From contig NZ_JPKR02000003.1 in the NCBI RefSeq assembly GCF_000757425.2, positions 992,001 to 1,056,000 of the forward strand: a DNA stretch of 64,000 bases, written 5' to 3'. The stretch comes from Tatumella morbirosei. GTDB taxonomy: Bacteria > Pseudomonadota > Gammaproteobacteria > Enterobacterales > Enterobacteriaceae. Under the pieces are notes generated by a model. That model ran no database searches and was not told the origin of the DNA. It worked only from the letters and a program-made list of their open reading frames with translations. A program made the position numbers and the translations under genes. Below, piece after piece: positions 56,705-64,000 of this stretch (positions within the stretch are counted from its first letter, which is position 1; each line of letters begins with the position of its first letter).

Positions 56705-58322
56705 TGAAACCAGTAACGTCACTCCGGATGAAGAAAATACGTTCGCTCCGGCCATGCCAGCCTCTCCATGGCAACCCTTGAGGCAGCCTGTTTTTCGTAT
56801 GCTGTGGATTGCAACAGTGGTGTCTAACATCGGTTCCTGGATGAATGATGTGGGTGTCAACTGGACAATGCTCACGCTCAGTGCCGATCCGCTGAACGTT
56901 GCGCTGGTACAGGCTGCCGCAAGCTTACCTATGTTCCTGTTTGCACTACCCTCCGGTGTACTGGCGGACATCATCGACAGACGAAAATATCTGCTGTTCT
57001 CTCAGTTTTGGGTGTTTATCGCGGCGGCGGGACTGACAGTATTATCTTTTACCGGACATGTCACTCCGTGGGTACTGCTGATTGCCGCCTTCCTGATGAG
57101 CATGGGTGCCGCCATGAGCTCACCGCCTTTCCAGGCCATAGTGCCCGATCTGGTCGACAAAAGTGCACTCGGCCCTGCTATTGCGCTGAACTCGCTGGGT
57201 ATCAACATCAGCCGTGCCATAGGTCCGGCTCTGGGCGGGCTAATCCTGTCATTTGCAGGTCCGTGGGTGGTGTTTATGCTGAATGCGTTTTCCGTACTGG
57301 GCGTGGCCTGGGTTCTCTATCGCTGGAAAGAAGCCCCTAGCGTACAGCGTTTGCCACCTGAGCATTTTTTCTCAGCAGTACGGGCGGGAATTCGCTACGT
57401 TCATGCAGCCCCGGTACTGCGTAACGTACTGGTACGTACCGCGGCTTTCTTTGTGTTCGGCAGTGCCGGATGGGCGCTTCTCCCTCTGGTAGCACGCAGA
57501 GAACTGGGACTCGGCCCTGGGGGGTACGGGATCATGCTGGCTTTTATCGGCGTCGGAGCCATCTGTGGTGCCGTGCTGCTGCCTCGTCTGCGCAAGCGTT
57601 TTAATGCCGACCAGCTAATGGTTTTGGCAAGCCTGCTGTTTGCCGCCACCATGCTCGCACTGGCATTTATCCGTCACTTCTGGCTGCTTAATGTCTCCGG
57701 TTTTTTTACCGGCTTTGCCTGGATAGTCGTACTTTCCACACTCAACCTGGGTGCACAGCGCAGTGCTGCTAAATGGGTTAAGGCACGCGTACTGGCGGTT
57801 TACCTGACGGTTTTCTTTGGTTCAATGACCCTGGGTAGCACAATCTGGGGACAGTTGGCTTCTCACTACAGTATCCCGGTTTCACTAAGTATCGCCATCG
57901 TCGGGATGGTACTTGCCTGTTTCACCGTACTACGCTGGCGGTTAGACAAAGACCCTGACCTGAATCTGGACGTTACTGAAACCGGCGAAGCGGTCCCTGC
58001 ACTGGATATTAATCATGACCGTGGGCCGGTGAGGGTGAGCTACGAATATCAGATTCGTCTACAAGATGCTCACGACTTTACGGTCTGCATGCAAGATATG
58101 CGCCGCGTGCGCCGTCGCGGCGGAGCCATCAACTGGGCCGTTTATGAAGATATTCTCCAGCCGGGCATCTTCGTTGAAACGTTTGTGGTGGGTTCATGGA
58201 TGGAACATCTGCGCCAGCTTGAGCGCTATACCATGAACGACCATAAAATTCAGACCCGCGTTTATACCTTCCATCAGGGTGACGAAATACCCGTCGCCCG
58301 ATATCTGGTTGCACCGGAATAA
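56691..58322 (+). CDS. MFS_3 (EntS-type) exporter with extra C-terminal domain
   Basis: 543 residues. About 25 N-terminal polar residues, then 12 membrane segments with MFS_3 features (VVSNIGSWMNDVGVNWTM; GVLADIIDRRKYLL). After residue 430 comes a soluble extension of about 110 residues (VRVSYEYQIRLQDAHDFTVCMQDM... to RVYTFHQGDEIPVARYLVAPE) resembling an antibiotic-biosynthesis-monooxygenase-type ferredoxin fold. Such tails occur in some MFS_3 proteins. Probably exports or processes the cluster's substrate or product. Confidence 0.88.
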   Translation: MTQVNETSNVTPDEENTFAPAMPASPWQPLRQPVFRMLWIATVVSNIGSWMNDVGVNWTMLTLSADPLNVALVQAAASLPMFLFALPSGVLADIIDRRKYLLFSQFWVFIAAAGLTVLSFTGHVTPWVLLIAAFLMSMGAAMSSPPFQAIVPDLVDKSALGPAIALNSLGINISRAIGPALGGLILSFAGPWVVFMLNAFSVLGVAWVLYRWKEAPSVQRLPPEHFFSAVRAGIRYVHAAPVLRNVLVRTAAFFVFGSAGWALLPLVARRELGLGPGGYGIMLAFIGVGAICGAVLLPRLRKRFNADQLMVLASLLFAATMLALAFIRHFWLLNVSGFFTGFAWIVVLSTLNLGAQRSAAKWVKARVLAVYLTVFFGSMTLGSTIWGQLASHYSIPVSLSIAIVGMVLACFTVLRWRLDKDPDLNLDVTETGEAVPALDINHDRGPVRVSYEYQIRLQDAHDFTVCMQDMRRVRRRGGAINWAVYEDILQPGIFVETFVVGSWMEHLRQLERYTMNDHKIQTRVYTFHQGDEIPVARYLVAPE

Positions 58323-58355
58323 CAGATAGTTTCTTTTAATCATAGGGGGAATACC

Positions 58356-59177
58356 ATGAGTACAATTAAAGCCACAGACGGTACGTCGATTTACTTTAAA
58401 GACTGGGGAAAAGGCAAACCGGTTCTCTTCAGCCACGGCTGGCCGTTGGATGCTGATATGTGGGACAGCCAGCTGAATTTTCTGGCTGAGAATGGTTATC
58501 GCGTTATCGCTTTTGATCGCCGTGGTTTTGGTCGCTCGGATCAGCCCTGGACTGGCTACGATTACGACACTTTCGCATCAGATATTAATGAGTTGATTAA
58601 CTATCTTGACCTGCAAAATGTGACGCTGGTTGGATTCTCCATGGGGGGAGGTGATGTTGCACGCTATATCAATAATTACGGTACAGCTCGCGTAGATGGC
58701 CTGGTGCTTCTGGGTGCAGTGACGCCAATCTTCGGCCAGTCAGAAAGCTACCCTGAAGGTGTTGAGCAGTCGGTATTCACCGGAATCCTCGATGGCCTGC
58801 GTAAAGATCGCGCGCAATTCATTAGTGATTTCGCGGTGCCGTTCTACGGTACTAATGCAGGACAGACAGTATCAGCGGGTGTCCTGACCCAGACGCTGAA
58901 TATTGCCCTGCTCGCCTCACTAAAGGGGACGCTTGACTGCGTCACGGCATTCTCTACCACAGATTTCCGCGCAGACATGGCAAAAATAGATGTCCCTGCC
59001 CTGGTGATTCATGGCAGCAACGATCAGGTAGTGCCCTTTGAAACCACCGGTAAGTTGGCGGCAGAGATGATAGAAGGCGCACAGCTGAAGGTCTATGACA
59101 ATGCGCCACACGGTTTCGCGGTTACGCACTCCGATCAACTCAATGCGGATCTGCTGGCGTTCCTGAAATCGCTGTAA
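58356..59177 (+). CDS. Alpha/beta hydrolase (non-heme chloroperoxidase type)
   Basis: 273 residues, alpha/beta hydrolase fold. Oxyanion motif HGWP (27-30), nucleophile S95 in GFSMGGG, acid D223 in HGSNDQVVP, histidine H252 in APHGFA. The whole matches the cofactor-free chloroperoxidase/arylesterase family, which are esterases with perhydrolase side activity. ATG after AGGGGGAATACC. Last gene of the plus-strand operon, 33 bases after the MFS gene. Confidence 0.93.
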   Translation: MSTIKATDGTSIYFKDWGKGKPVLFSHGWPLDADMWDSQLNFLAENGYRVIAFDRRGFGRSDQPWTGYDYDTFASDINELINYLDLQNVTLVGFSMGGGDVARYINNYGTARVDGLVLLGAVTPIFGQSESYPEGVEQSVFTGILDGLRKDRAQFISDFAVPFYGTNAGQTVSAGVLTQTLNIALLASLKGTLDCVTAFSTTDFRADMAKIDVPALVIHGSNDQVVPFETTGKLAAEMIEGAQLKVYDNAPHGFAVTHSDQLNADLLAFLKSL

Positions 59178-59249
59178 GGGTAATAAACTGAAATATAGAG
59201 TGATCAGGCTCCATCGTCGGCATTAACGTAACAGCCACACATCACTTCA

Positions 59250-59275
59250 TGGCGAAGCGCCCTGCTTCGCCACTT
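59250..59275 (-). terminator. Terminator of elaA
   Basis: TGGCGAAGC-GCCCT-GCTTCGCCA stem just after the elaA stop. Confidence 0.75.
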
Positions 59276-59553
59276 TCACTTGTCAGTACCCTGCAACAAC
59301 ATTCCGATATGCTCTATACCGTCCTCACTGTAGGGGGCGGTACAAGCGACAAAGCCCTGAGTCGCATAAAATTCCTGTAAATGCGCTTGTGCTGATAAAT
59401 ACACTGCCCTTCCCGGGTAACGCACAGTGCAGATCTGCAGAGTCTGTTTCAGCAACAGATGACCCAGTTGTCGCCCACGGGCAAAAGAGGCCACAATAAC
59501 GCGGCCAATACTCAGAGGTTGCCCGCTCTCTTCCGGAACGAGCAACCGGGAGT
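59250..59553. repeat. Right direct repeat: 3' half of the intact elaA plus terminator
   Basis: The undecayed partner of the copy at 45601-45893, same orientation. The repeat begins with the terminator stem and covers the C-terminal two thirds of elaA; homology fades near 59553. Confidence 0.85.
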
Positions 59554-59743
59554 AAGCCGCAAGTTGCCCGTCCAGAAATCCCAACAGATGGCGGTTTTCT
59601 CCCAGCAAATCAGCACCGTCAATATCCTGGTAGACACACTGCTGTTCCACGATAAACACCTGATTTCGCAACGTCAGTAGCTGATACAAATCACTGACTG
59701 ATAATTCACTATGGTGCAGATCTTTCCATATAATCCCGGTCAT
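59276..59743 (-). CDS. elaA: GNAT family protein ElaA
   Basis: 155 residues (E. coli ElaA 153), a GNAT-fold putative acetyltransferase. N-terminus WKDLHHSELSVSDLYQLLTLRNQVFIVEQQCVY is characteristic; IGRVIVASFARGRQLGHLLL is the acetyl-CoA loop. The C-terminus ends GIEHIGMLLQGTDK. Substrate unknown. A decayed partial copy exists at 45631-45893. It lies 44 bases after the SDR gene on the same strand. Confidence 0.95.
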   Translation of the reverse strand: MTGIIWKDLHHSELSVSDLYQLLTLRNQVFIVEQQCVYQDIDGADLLGENRHLLGFLDGQLAAYSRLLVPEESGQPLSIGRVIVASFARGRQLGHLLLKQTLQICTVRYPGRAVYLSAQAHLQEFYATQGFVACTAPYSEDGIEHIGMLLQGTDK

Positions 59744-59787
59744 TAAGTTCTCCAGTCTGTTTATGCTCTGAGATAATTCGCGTTATA

Positions 59788-60528
59788 TCAGTAACGCACC
59801 AGCCCGCCGTCCACCGCAAACTGGCTTCCGGTGACATAAGAGGCATCTTCAGACAGCAGGAACAATGCCACTGCAGCGGCCTCCTCAGCAGTACCAACGC
59901 GTTTCAGGGGCACCTGACTCACCACAAACTCCTCAAAATTTTGCCGCGTTTCCTGTGGCAGAAAATCACGGAAATTAGTTTCTATCGGTCCGGGAAGCAG
60001 TACATTGACACGAATATTTCTCTCTGCCAGTGCCGCAGCCCAGCTACGCACCATCGCCACCAGTGCACCTTTAGTCGCGGCGTAGAGACTGGTTGCTGCG
60101 GCTCCTTCATACACCGATGATGACGAGGTAATCACTACCGACGCCCCGGGATTCAGTAAGGGCGACAGGCTGACCAGTTGCAGCATTGGCCCGCGTACAT
60201 TCACCTGCATCATCCGGTCAAAATCGCTGGCGGTAACTGATTCAGGCATCCCGATAGAGGCAAATCCGGCATTCAGCCACAGGCCATCGAGACGTTGCCA
60301 GCCGGCAACCGCGGCTGCCAAAGATTCGCCGGTCGTTGCCTGCCCGGCATCATCTTTCAGTACCAGTGAACCTTCCGGCAGTTGTGTCCGCGTGTCAGCC
60401 AGGCGCTGTGGGTTCTGTCCGGTCACGGCAACCTTTCCCCCTTCCCGGCAGATCCGTAGTGCACCGGCCAACCCCATACCACTGGTGCCTCCGGTGATCA
60501 GTACATTTTTATCTGTAAAACGGGCCAT
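59788..60528 (-). CDS. SDR family oxidoreductase
   Basis: 246 residues from the ATG at 60528, with a strong ACAGGAG site. Rossmann motif TGGTSGMGLAG (14-24), NAGF, active-site serine in VVITSSSS, YAATK (Tyr-x3-Lys), and the classical-SDR C-terminus YVTGSQFAVDGGLVRY. A classical FabG-like dehydrogenase with unknown substrate. The frame extends 70 codons further, but that part crosses the nuoN terminator and is not conserved. Not present between nuo and elaA in E. coli. Confidence 0.92.
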   Translation of the reverse strand: MARFTDKNVLITGGTSGMGLAGALRICREGGKVAVTGQNPQRLADTRTQLPEGSLVLKDDAGQATTGESLAAAVAGWQRLDGLWLNAGFASIGMPESVTASDFDRMMQVNVRGPMLQLVSLSPLLNPGASVVITSSSSVYEGAAATSLYAATKGALVAMVRSWAAALAERNIRVNVLLPGPIETNFRDFLPQETRQNFEEFVVSQVPLKRVGTAEEAAAVALFLLSEDASYVTGSQFAVDGGLVRY

Positions 60529-60566
60529 AACAACTCCTGTAAAAGCGGGAAAAAATAACATAAATA

Positions 60567-60595
60567 AAAAAGGCCATGGAATCCATGGCCTTTTG
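60567..60595. terminator. Terminator of the nuo operon
   Basis: AAAAGGCCATGGA-A-TCCATGGCCTTTT hairpin 26 bases beyond the nuoN stop, with A/T tracts on both sides. Confidence 0.92.
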
Positions 60596-60620
60596 ATCAC
60601 TGCAGGTTTACGCAGAGAAA

Positions 60621-62078
60621 TTACATAAACGGCTGGGCAAGTTTTACCAGGGTAATCAATGGCTGTGGGAAGATCCCCAACAAAAGCACCAGAATGGCAG
60701 AAATCAGGGTGACGATACCACCAGCGGTATAGCCCCAACTGTTGGTCGTATCACGATGATGTAATCCCGGCGCACTCAGGAACAGGCTGACCGTCACGCG
60801 CAGATAGTAGTAAAGACCAATAGCACTACCGGCAATCACTGCGGCGGCCAGCCACCATAATTTACCGTTAACTGCAGAAGCCAGTACATAGAATTTACCA
60901 ATAAAGCCCAGTGTCGAAGGTATCCCTGCCAGCGACAGCATCATCATCGCCATGACTGCCGAGAGCACCGGACGGTGCCAGAACAGACCACGATAAGAGT
61001 ACAACGAATCAGTATCATTTTCCCGTCCGGCTGCAGACATCAGGCTAACCACACCAAAGGCCCCCAGGCTGCTGAACAGATAACCGGCCAGATAAACGCC
61101 CGTCGTTTCCATCGATAATTGCTGTGATTCAGCGGCAATCAATGCCACCAGCAGATATCCGAGATGAGCAATAGAAGAGTATCCAAGCAGGCGTTTGATG
61201 CTGGTCTGGGCAATCGCCATTAGGTTACCGAACAGGATAGAAGCAAATGCAATCACTCCCAACGCAGTCCGCACACCTTCACTGTGACTGACTGGCGCAT
61301 CGATAAACAGTCTCATCATCACGGCAAAGATGGCAATTTTACTGCCGGTCGCAAGAAATGCGGAGACCGGTGCAGGTGCCCCCTGATACACATCCGGGGT
61401 CCACAAATGAAACGGCACCAGCGACAGTTTAAAACCAATTCCAATGATAATCATACCAAAACCGGCCATCATCAGCGGTGAACCCAACCCGGCACCGGAC
61501 AGATTCTGTCCCAGCGCGGCGAAGGTTAAATCACCACTCCCTGCGTAGACCAGTGCAATACCGAACAGCAGGAATGACGAGGCTGCTGCCGACAGAATGG
61601 TATATTTAATGGCGGCTTCCAGTGAACGTTTATGCCGGAACGCGTAACCCACCAGACCGAACAGCGGCAGTGAGAGCAGTTCAACGCCAATAAACAGTGA
61701 TGCCAGATGATCAGCGCTCGACAGTACAATCCCGCCTAATACCGCGATAGCCACCAACAGATAAAACTCGTCGGTATTATCATGAAACGACTTCAGCCAC
61801 GGGAAAGCAAAGGTACAGGTTGCCAGGCCAGCCATTATCACCAGCGCAGAATAGAAGACCGAATAACCGTCCACCCGTAACAGAGAAGTGACATCCGTTG
61901 CACCGTTATGGCCGACAAACCACAGAGATAACAACGCAAGGTTAAGACCAATGACTGTCAGTGTAGCGTTCACAAAGTGGTTGCGTCGCCACGCAATAGA
62001 CAGCATCACCACCACCACTGTTAATCCGGTGATTAACAGGGGGAGAAGCGCAATCAATTGTTCAGTAGTTATTGTCAT
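60621..62078 (-). CDS. nuoN: NADH-quinone oxidoreductase subunit N
   Basis: Proton-pumping membrane subunit of respiratory complex I. 485 residues, the E. coli length, with about 14 hydrophobic helices. The antiporter-like core includes [28 protein letters not shown] and [17 protein letters not shown]. Last gene of the nuoA-N operon, 6 bases after nuoM. Confidence 0.98.
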   Translation of the reverse strand: MTITTEQLIALLPLLITGLTVVVVMLSIAWRRNHFVNATLTVIGLNLALLSLWFVGHNGATDVTSLLRVDGYSVFYSALVIMAGLATCTFAFPWLKSFHDNTDEFYLLVAIAVLGGIVLSSADHLASLFIGVELLSLPLFGLVGYAFRHKRSLEAAIKYTILSAAASSFLLFGIALVYAGSGDLTFAALGQNLSGAGLGSPLMMAGFGMIIIGIGFKLSLVPFHLWTPDVYQGAPAPVSAFLATGSKIAIFAVMMRLFIDAPVSHSEGVRTALGVIAFASILFGNLMAIAQTSIKRLLGYSSIAHLGYLLVALIAAESQQLSMETTGVYLAGYLFSSLGAFGVVSLMSAAGRENDTDSLYSYRGLFWHRPVLSAVMAMMMLSLAGIPSTLGFIGKFYVLASAVNGKLWWLAAAVIAGSAIGLYYYLRVTVSLFLSAPGLHHRDTTNSWGYTAGGIVTLISAILVLLLGIFPQPLITLVKLAQPFM

Positions 62079-62084
62079 GGCTAA

Positions 62085-63605
62085 TCAAGGCCTTGTTATT
62101 GAAGTTGAAGCGGCAAACCAGTGCTGAATATTGCTAATTGCAGCATTTGAGGTATCCAGAATCGGCTGAGGATAAACTCCCAGCAGAACCAGTAATACCA
62201 CCAGTACCAGAATCATCAGAAACTCACGGGCATTCATTCCGCGCAACGGTGAATCAGATTTAGGTGCGCCGTAGTAGGCACGCTGCATCATGATGAGCGA
62301 GTACACCGAAGCAAACACCAGACCAAAGGTAGCGATGATAATCACTGCAGGCACGACCCGGAAACTCCCGGTGAGAATCATAAATTCACCGACAAAGTTA
62401 CCGGTACCGGGCATCCCCAAATTTGCGACGGCAAAAAATAATGACAGCCCCGGCAGCCACTTAATCCTCGACCAGAGTCCGCCCATCAGCCGCATATCAC
62501 GGGTATGCAGTCGTTCGTAAAGCTGACCACACAAAATAAACAGTGCCGCTGATGAAAGACCATGAGCAATCATCTGGATCACTGCCCCCTGGAACGCCAG
62601 TTGGCTACCGGTGTAGATGGCAATCATCACAAAGCCCATATGTGAAATAGAGCTGTAAGCGATCAGACGTTTAATATCAGTCTGTGAGAACGCCATCCAC
62701 GCCCCATAGAAAATCCCTAACAGCCCCAGTCCCATCGCAATAGGTGCAAACTCCGCTGACGCCTGCGGGAACAGAGGCAGGCTGAAGCGCAACAGGCCGT
62801 AAGCGGCGGTTTTCAGCAGGATACCTGCCAAATCTACCGAACCTGCGGTAGGGGCCTGACTGTGAGCATCAGGCAGCCAGCCATGCAGCGGCACGACCGG
62901 CATTTTCACCGCAAACGCGATAAAGAAGCCAAGCATTAACAGGTATTGCACCGTATGTGACATCGGAGTATTCAGCAATCTTTCATAACTGAATGTCCAT
63001 TCGCCGGTGGCCTGGAAATGCACCAGTACCAGCCCGAGGATAGCAATCAGCATCACCAGACCAGACGCCTGGGTATAGATAAAAAATTTGGTCGCTGCCG
63101 AGATCCGGGTCTTACCATCAGAGGCTTTGTGCCCCCACAGTGCAATCAGGAAGTACATCGGCACCAGCATCAGTTCCCAGAAGAAGAAAAACAGGAACAT
63201 ATCCAGTGACAGGAACACCCCAATCACACCCCCCAGGATCCACATCAGATTCAGATGGAAGAAACCCTGATATTTCTGGATTTCATTCCAGGAACAGAGT
63301 ACTGCCATCGTACCGAGCAGACCGGTCAGCACCACCATCAGCAATGACAAACCATCAATCGCCAGATGGAAGTTGATGCCAAATGCCGGGATCCACGGCA
63401 CTGAGAATTCAGATTGCCACTGCGGTATCCCCGCAGCCTGAGTTAATGAATAACCTCCCTGCGACCAGAGCAGCAAGGAAAGTGCCAGCGTTAACCCCAT
63501 AGTCAGCAGTGCTATCCAGCGCGGAGCTCTGACACCAAAGCGTTCAGCCAGCCAGCAAAGAAAGCCGCCAACGAAGGGGATTATAATTAGCCAAGGTAGT
63601 AACAC
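62085..63605 (-). CDS. nuoM: NADH-quinone oxidoreductase subunit M
   Basis: Antiporter-like proton-pumping subunit of complex I. 506 residues (E. coli 509), about 14 helices. Key stretches FFFFWELMLVPMYFLIALWG (the essential glutamate), KMPVVPLHGWLPDAHSQAPTAGS and KRLIAYSSISHMGFVMIA. It starts 105 bases after the nuoL stop. Confidence 0.98.
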   Translation of the reverse strand: MLLPWLIIIPFVGGFLCWLAERFGVRAPRWIALLTMGLTLALSLLLWSQGGYSLTQAAGIPQWQSEFSVPWIPAFGINFHLAIDGLSLLMVVLTGLLGTMAVLCSWNEIQKYQGFFHLNLMWILGGVIGVFLSLDMFLFFFFWELMLVPMYFLIALWGHKASDGKTRISAATKFFIYTQASGLVMLIAILGLVLVHFQATGEWTFSYERLLNTPMSHTVQYLLMLGFFIAFAVKMPVVPLHGWLPDAHSQAPTAGSVDLAGILLKTAAYGLLRFSLPLFPQASAEFAPIAMGLGLLGIFYGAWMAFSQTDIKRLIAYSSISHMGFVMIAIYTGSQLAFQGAVIQMIAHGLSSAALFILCGQLYERLHTRDMRLMGGLWSRIKWLPGLSLFFAVANLGMPGTGNFVGEFMILTGSFRVVPAVIIIATFGLVFASVYSLIMMQRAYYGAPKSDSPLRGMNAREFLMILVLVVLLVLLGVYPQPILDTSNAAISNIQHWFAASTSITRP

Positions 63606-63710
63606 GGCGTTTGGTTCCCTTTTAGTGATCCGCGAATGACTGTCATCCGCGAAAATTTATTAAGCATGGCAGCGAGGGCAACACTATAGCCCTGCCGCTA
63701 CCTGCTCACC

Positions 63711-64000
63711 TCAAACCACCAGCATTAACGCCAGCACAACAACTGCACCAATGCCCATTGAAGCGACATACCAGCGCAGATAACCATTTTCGCTCACCGT
63801 CAGCCCTTTACTGGCTGCACGGGAAACCACTGCCAGCAGATTAATCAGCGTATTGAACGGATCTGATTTCAGCAGCCAGGCAATGGCGCGATAAGTTTTT
63901 ACGAACAGCAGGTCGTACAGCCAATCGAAGCCCCAGGCCGCAAACCACCAACGGGACAGGAAGCGGCCTGGCGCACTGGCAGCCACCGAGGACACCAGTT
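63711..64000 (-). CDS. nuoL: NADH-quinone oxidoreductase subunit L, C-terminal end (cut by window edge)
   Basis: The frame is open from the right edge to the stop at 63711. The visible 96 residues include FLSRWWFAAWGFDWLYDLLFVKTYRAIAWLLK and end NGYLRWYVASMGIGAVVVLALMLVV. This is the C-terminal lateral-helix anchor and last membrane helix of NuoL. The rest lies beyond the window. Confidence 0.93.
   Translation of the reverse strand, partial: LVSSVAASAPGRFLSRWWFAAWGFDWLYDLLFVKTYRAIAWLLKSDPFNTLINLLAVVSRAASKGLTVSENGYLRWYVASMGIGAVVVLALMLVV

Noticed and set aside
60529..60738. N-terminal extension of the SDR gene
   Set aside because: It crosses the nuo terminator hairpin and is not part of the SDR fold; the ATG at 60528 has a strong ribosome site.
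1..64000. CRISPR arrays, prophage genes, integrases, toxin-antitoxin pairs
   Set aside because: No regularly spaced short repeats, phage structural genes, integrase or toxin-antitoxin gene pair was recognised in the window.

Overview
The window looks like a chromosomal segment of an enterobacterium, most likely from the Erwiniaceae (Tatumella/Pantoea/Erwinia-like). This is inferred from protein similarity to the E. coli versions and from gene order, not from a database search. Long runs follow the E. coli order: fruBK-yeiW-efpL-lpxT-mepS; yejG-bcr-rsuA-radD-rplY-yejK-yejL-yejM-proL; alkB-apbE-ompC-micF-rcsD-rcsB-rcsC-gyrA-ubiG-nrdA-nrdB-yfaE-yfaY; elaA-nuoN-nuoM-nuoL. Several usual neighbours are missing (setB, yeiR, ada, yfaL), and lineage-specific genes fill the gaps.

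Layout. 1-2395: the 5' part of fruK (cut by the left edge), fruB with two Cra-type operators, and yeiW. 2564-7904: efpL, lpxT, a decayed IS200-type transposase, an APC amino-acid permease and mepS. 7983-16266: the conserved yejG to proL block. 16534-23549: an accessory stretch with a LysR/aldo-keto reductase pair, an SOS-type DinI-like gene with a LexA box, a DUF1275 protein, a DoxX protein, a second LysR regulator, a GNAT acetyltransferase and an EntD-like phosphopantetheinyl transferase. 23557-34000: alkB, apbE, the OmpC porin, the antisense RNA MicF and the Rcs phosphorelay. rcsD carries an in-frame amber codon at codon 76 where E. coli has tryptophan. 34195-45592: gyrA, ubiG, the class Ia ribonucleotide reductase operon nrdAB-yfaE behind three DnaA boxes, a cupin, yfaY and opgD.

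45601-59250 is the most interesting part. A block of about 13.6 kb is bracketed by two direct copies of the 3' end of elaA. The right copy belongs to an intact elaA and the left copy is a decayed fragment with an internal stop. Inside are an 1871-residue kinase-like/AAA/GAF/PAS/histidine kinase, a single-domain response regulator just upstream of it, and a convergent FixJ-type response regulator. Next to them is a metabolic and transport set: two XapX membrane proteins, a YcaC-like cysteine hydrolase, a YtcJ-like amidohydrolase, a DoxX protein, an MFS exporter with an extra C-terminal domain, and a chloroperoxidase-type alpha/beta hydrolase. The divergent control region of this set (54077-54398) holds a palindrome and a spaced direct repeat that are good candidates for the regulator's operators. 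I read the block as an acquired sensor-plus-detoxification or catabolism module of unknown substrate.

59276-64000: elaA, an SDR oxidoreductase and the 3' end of the nuo operon (nuoN, nuoM and the C-terminus of nuoL, cut by the right edge).
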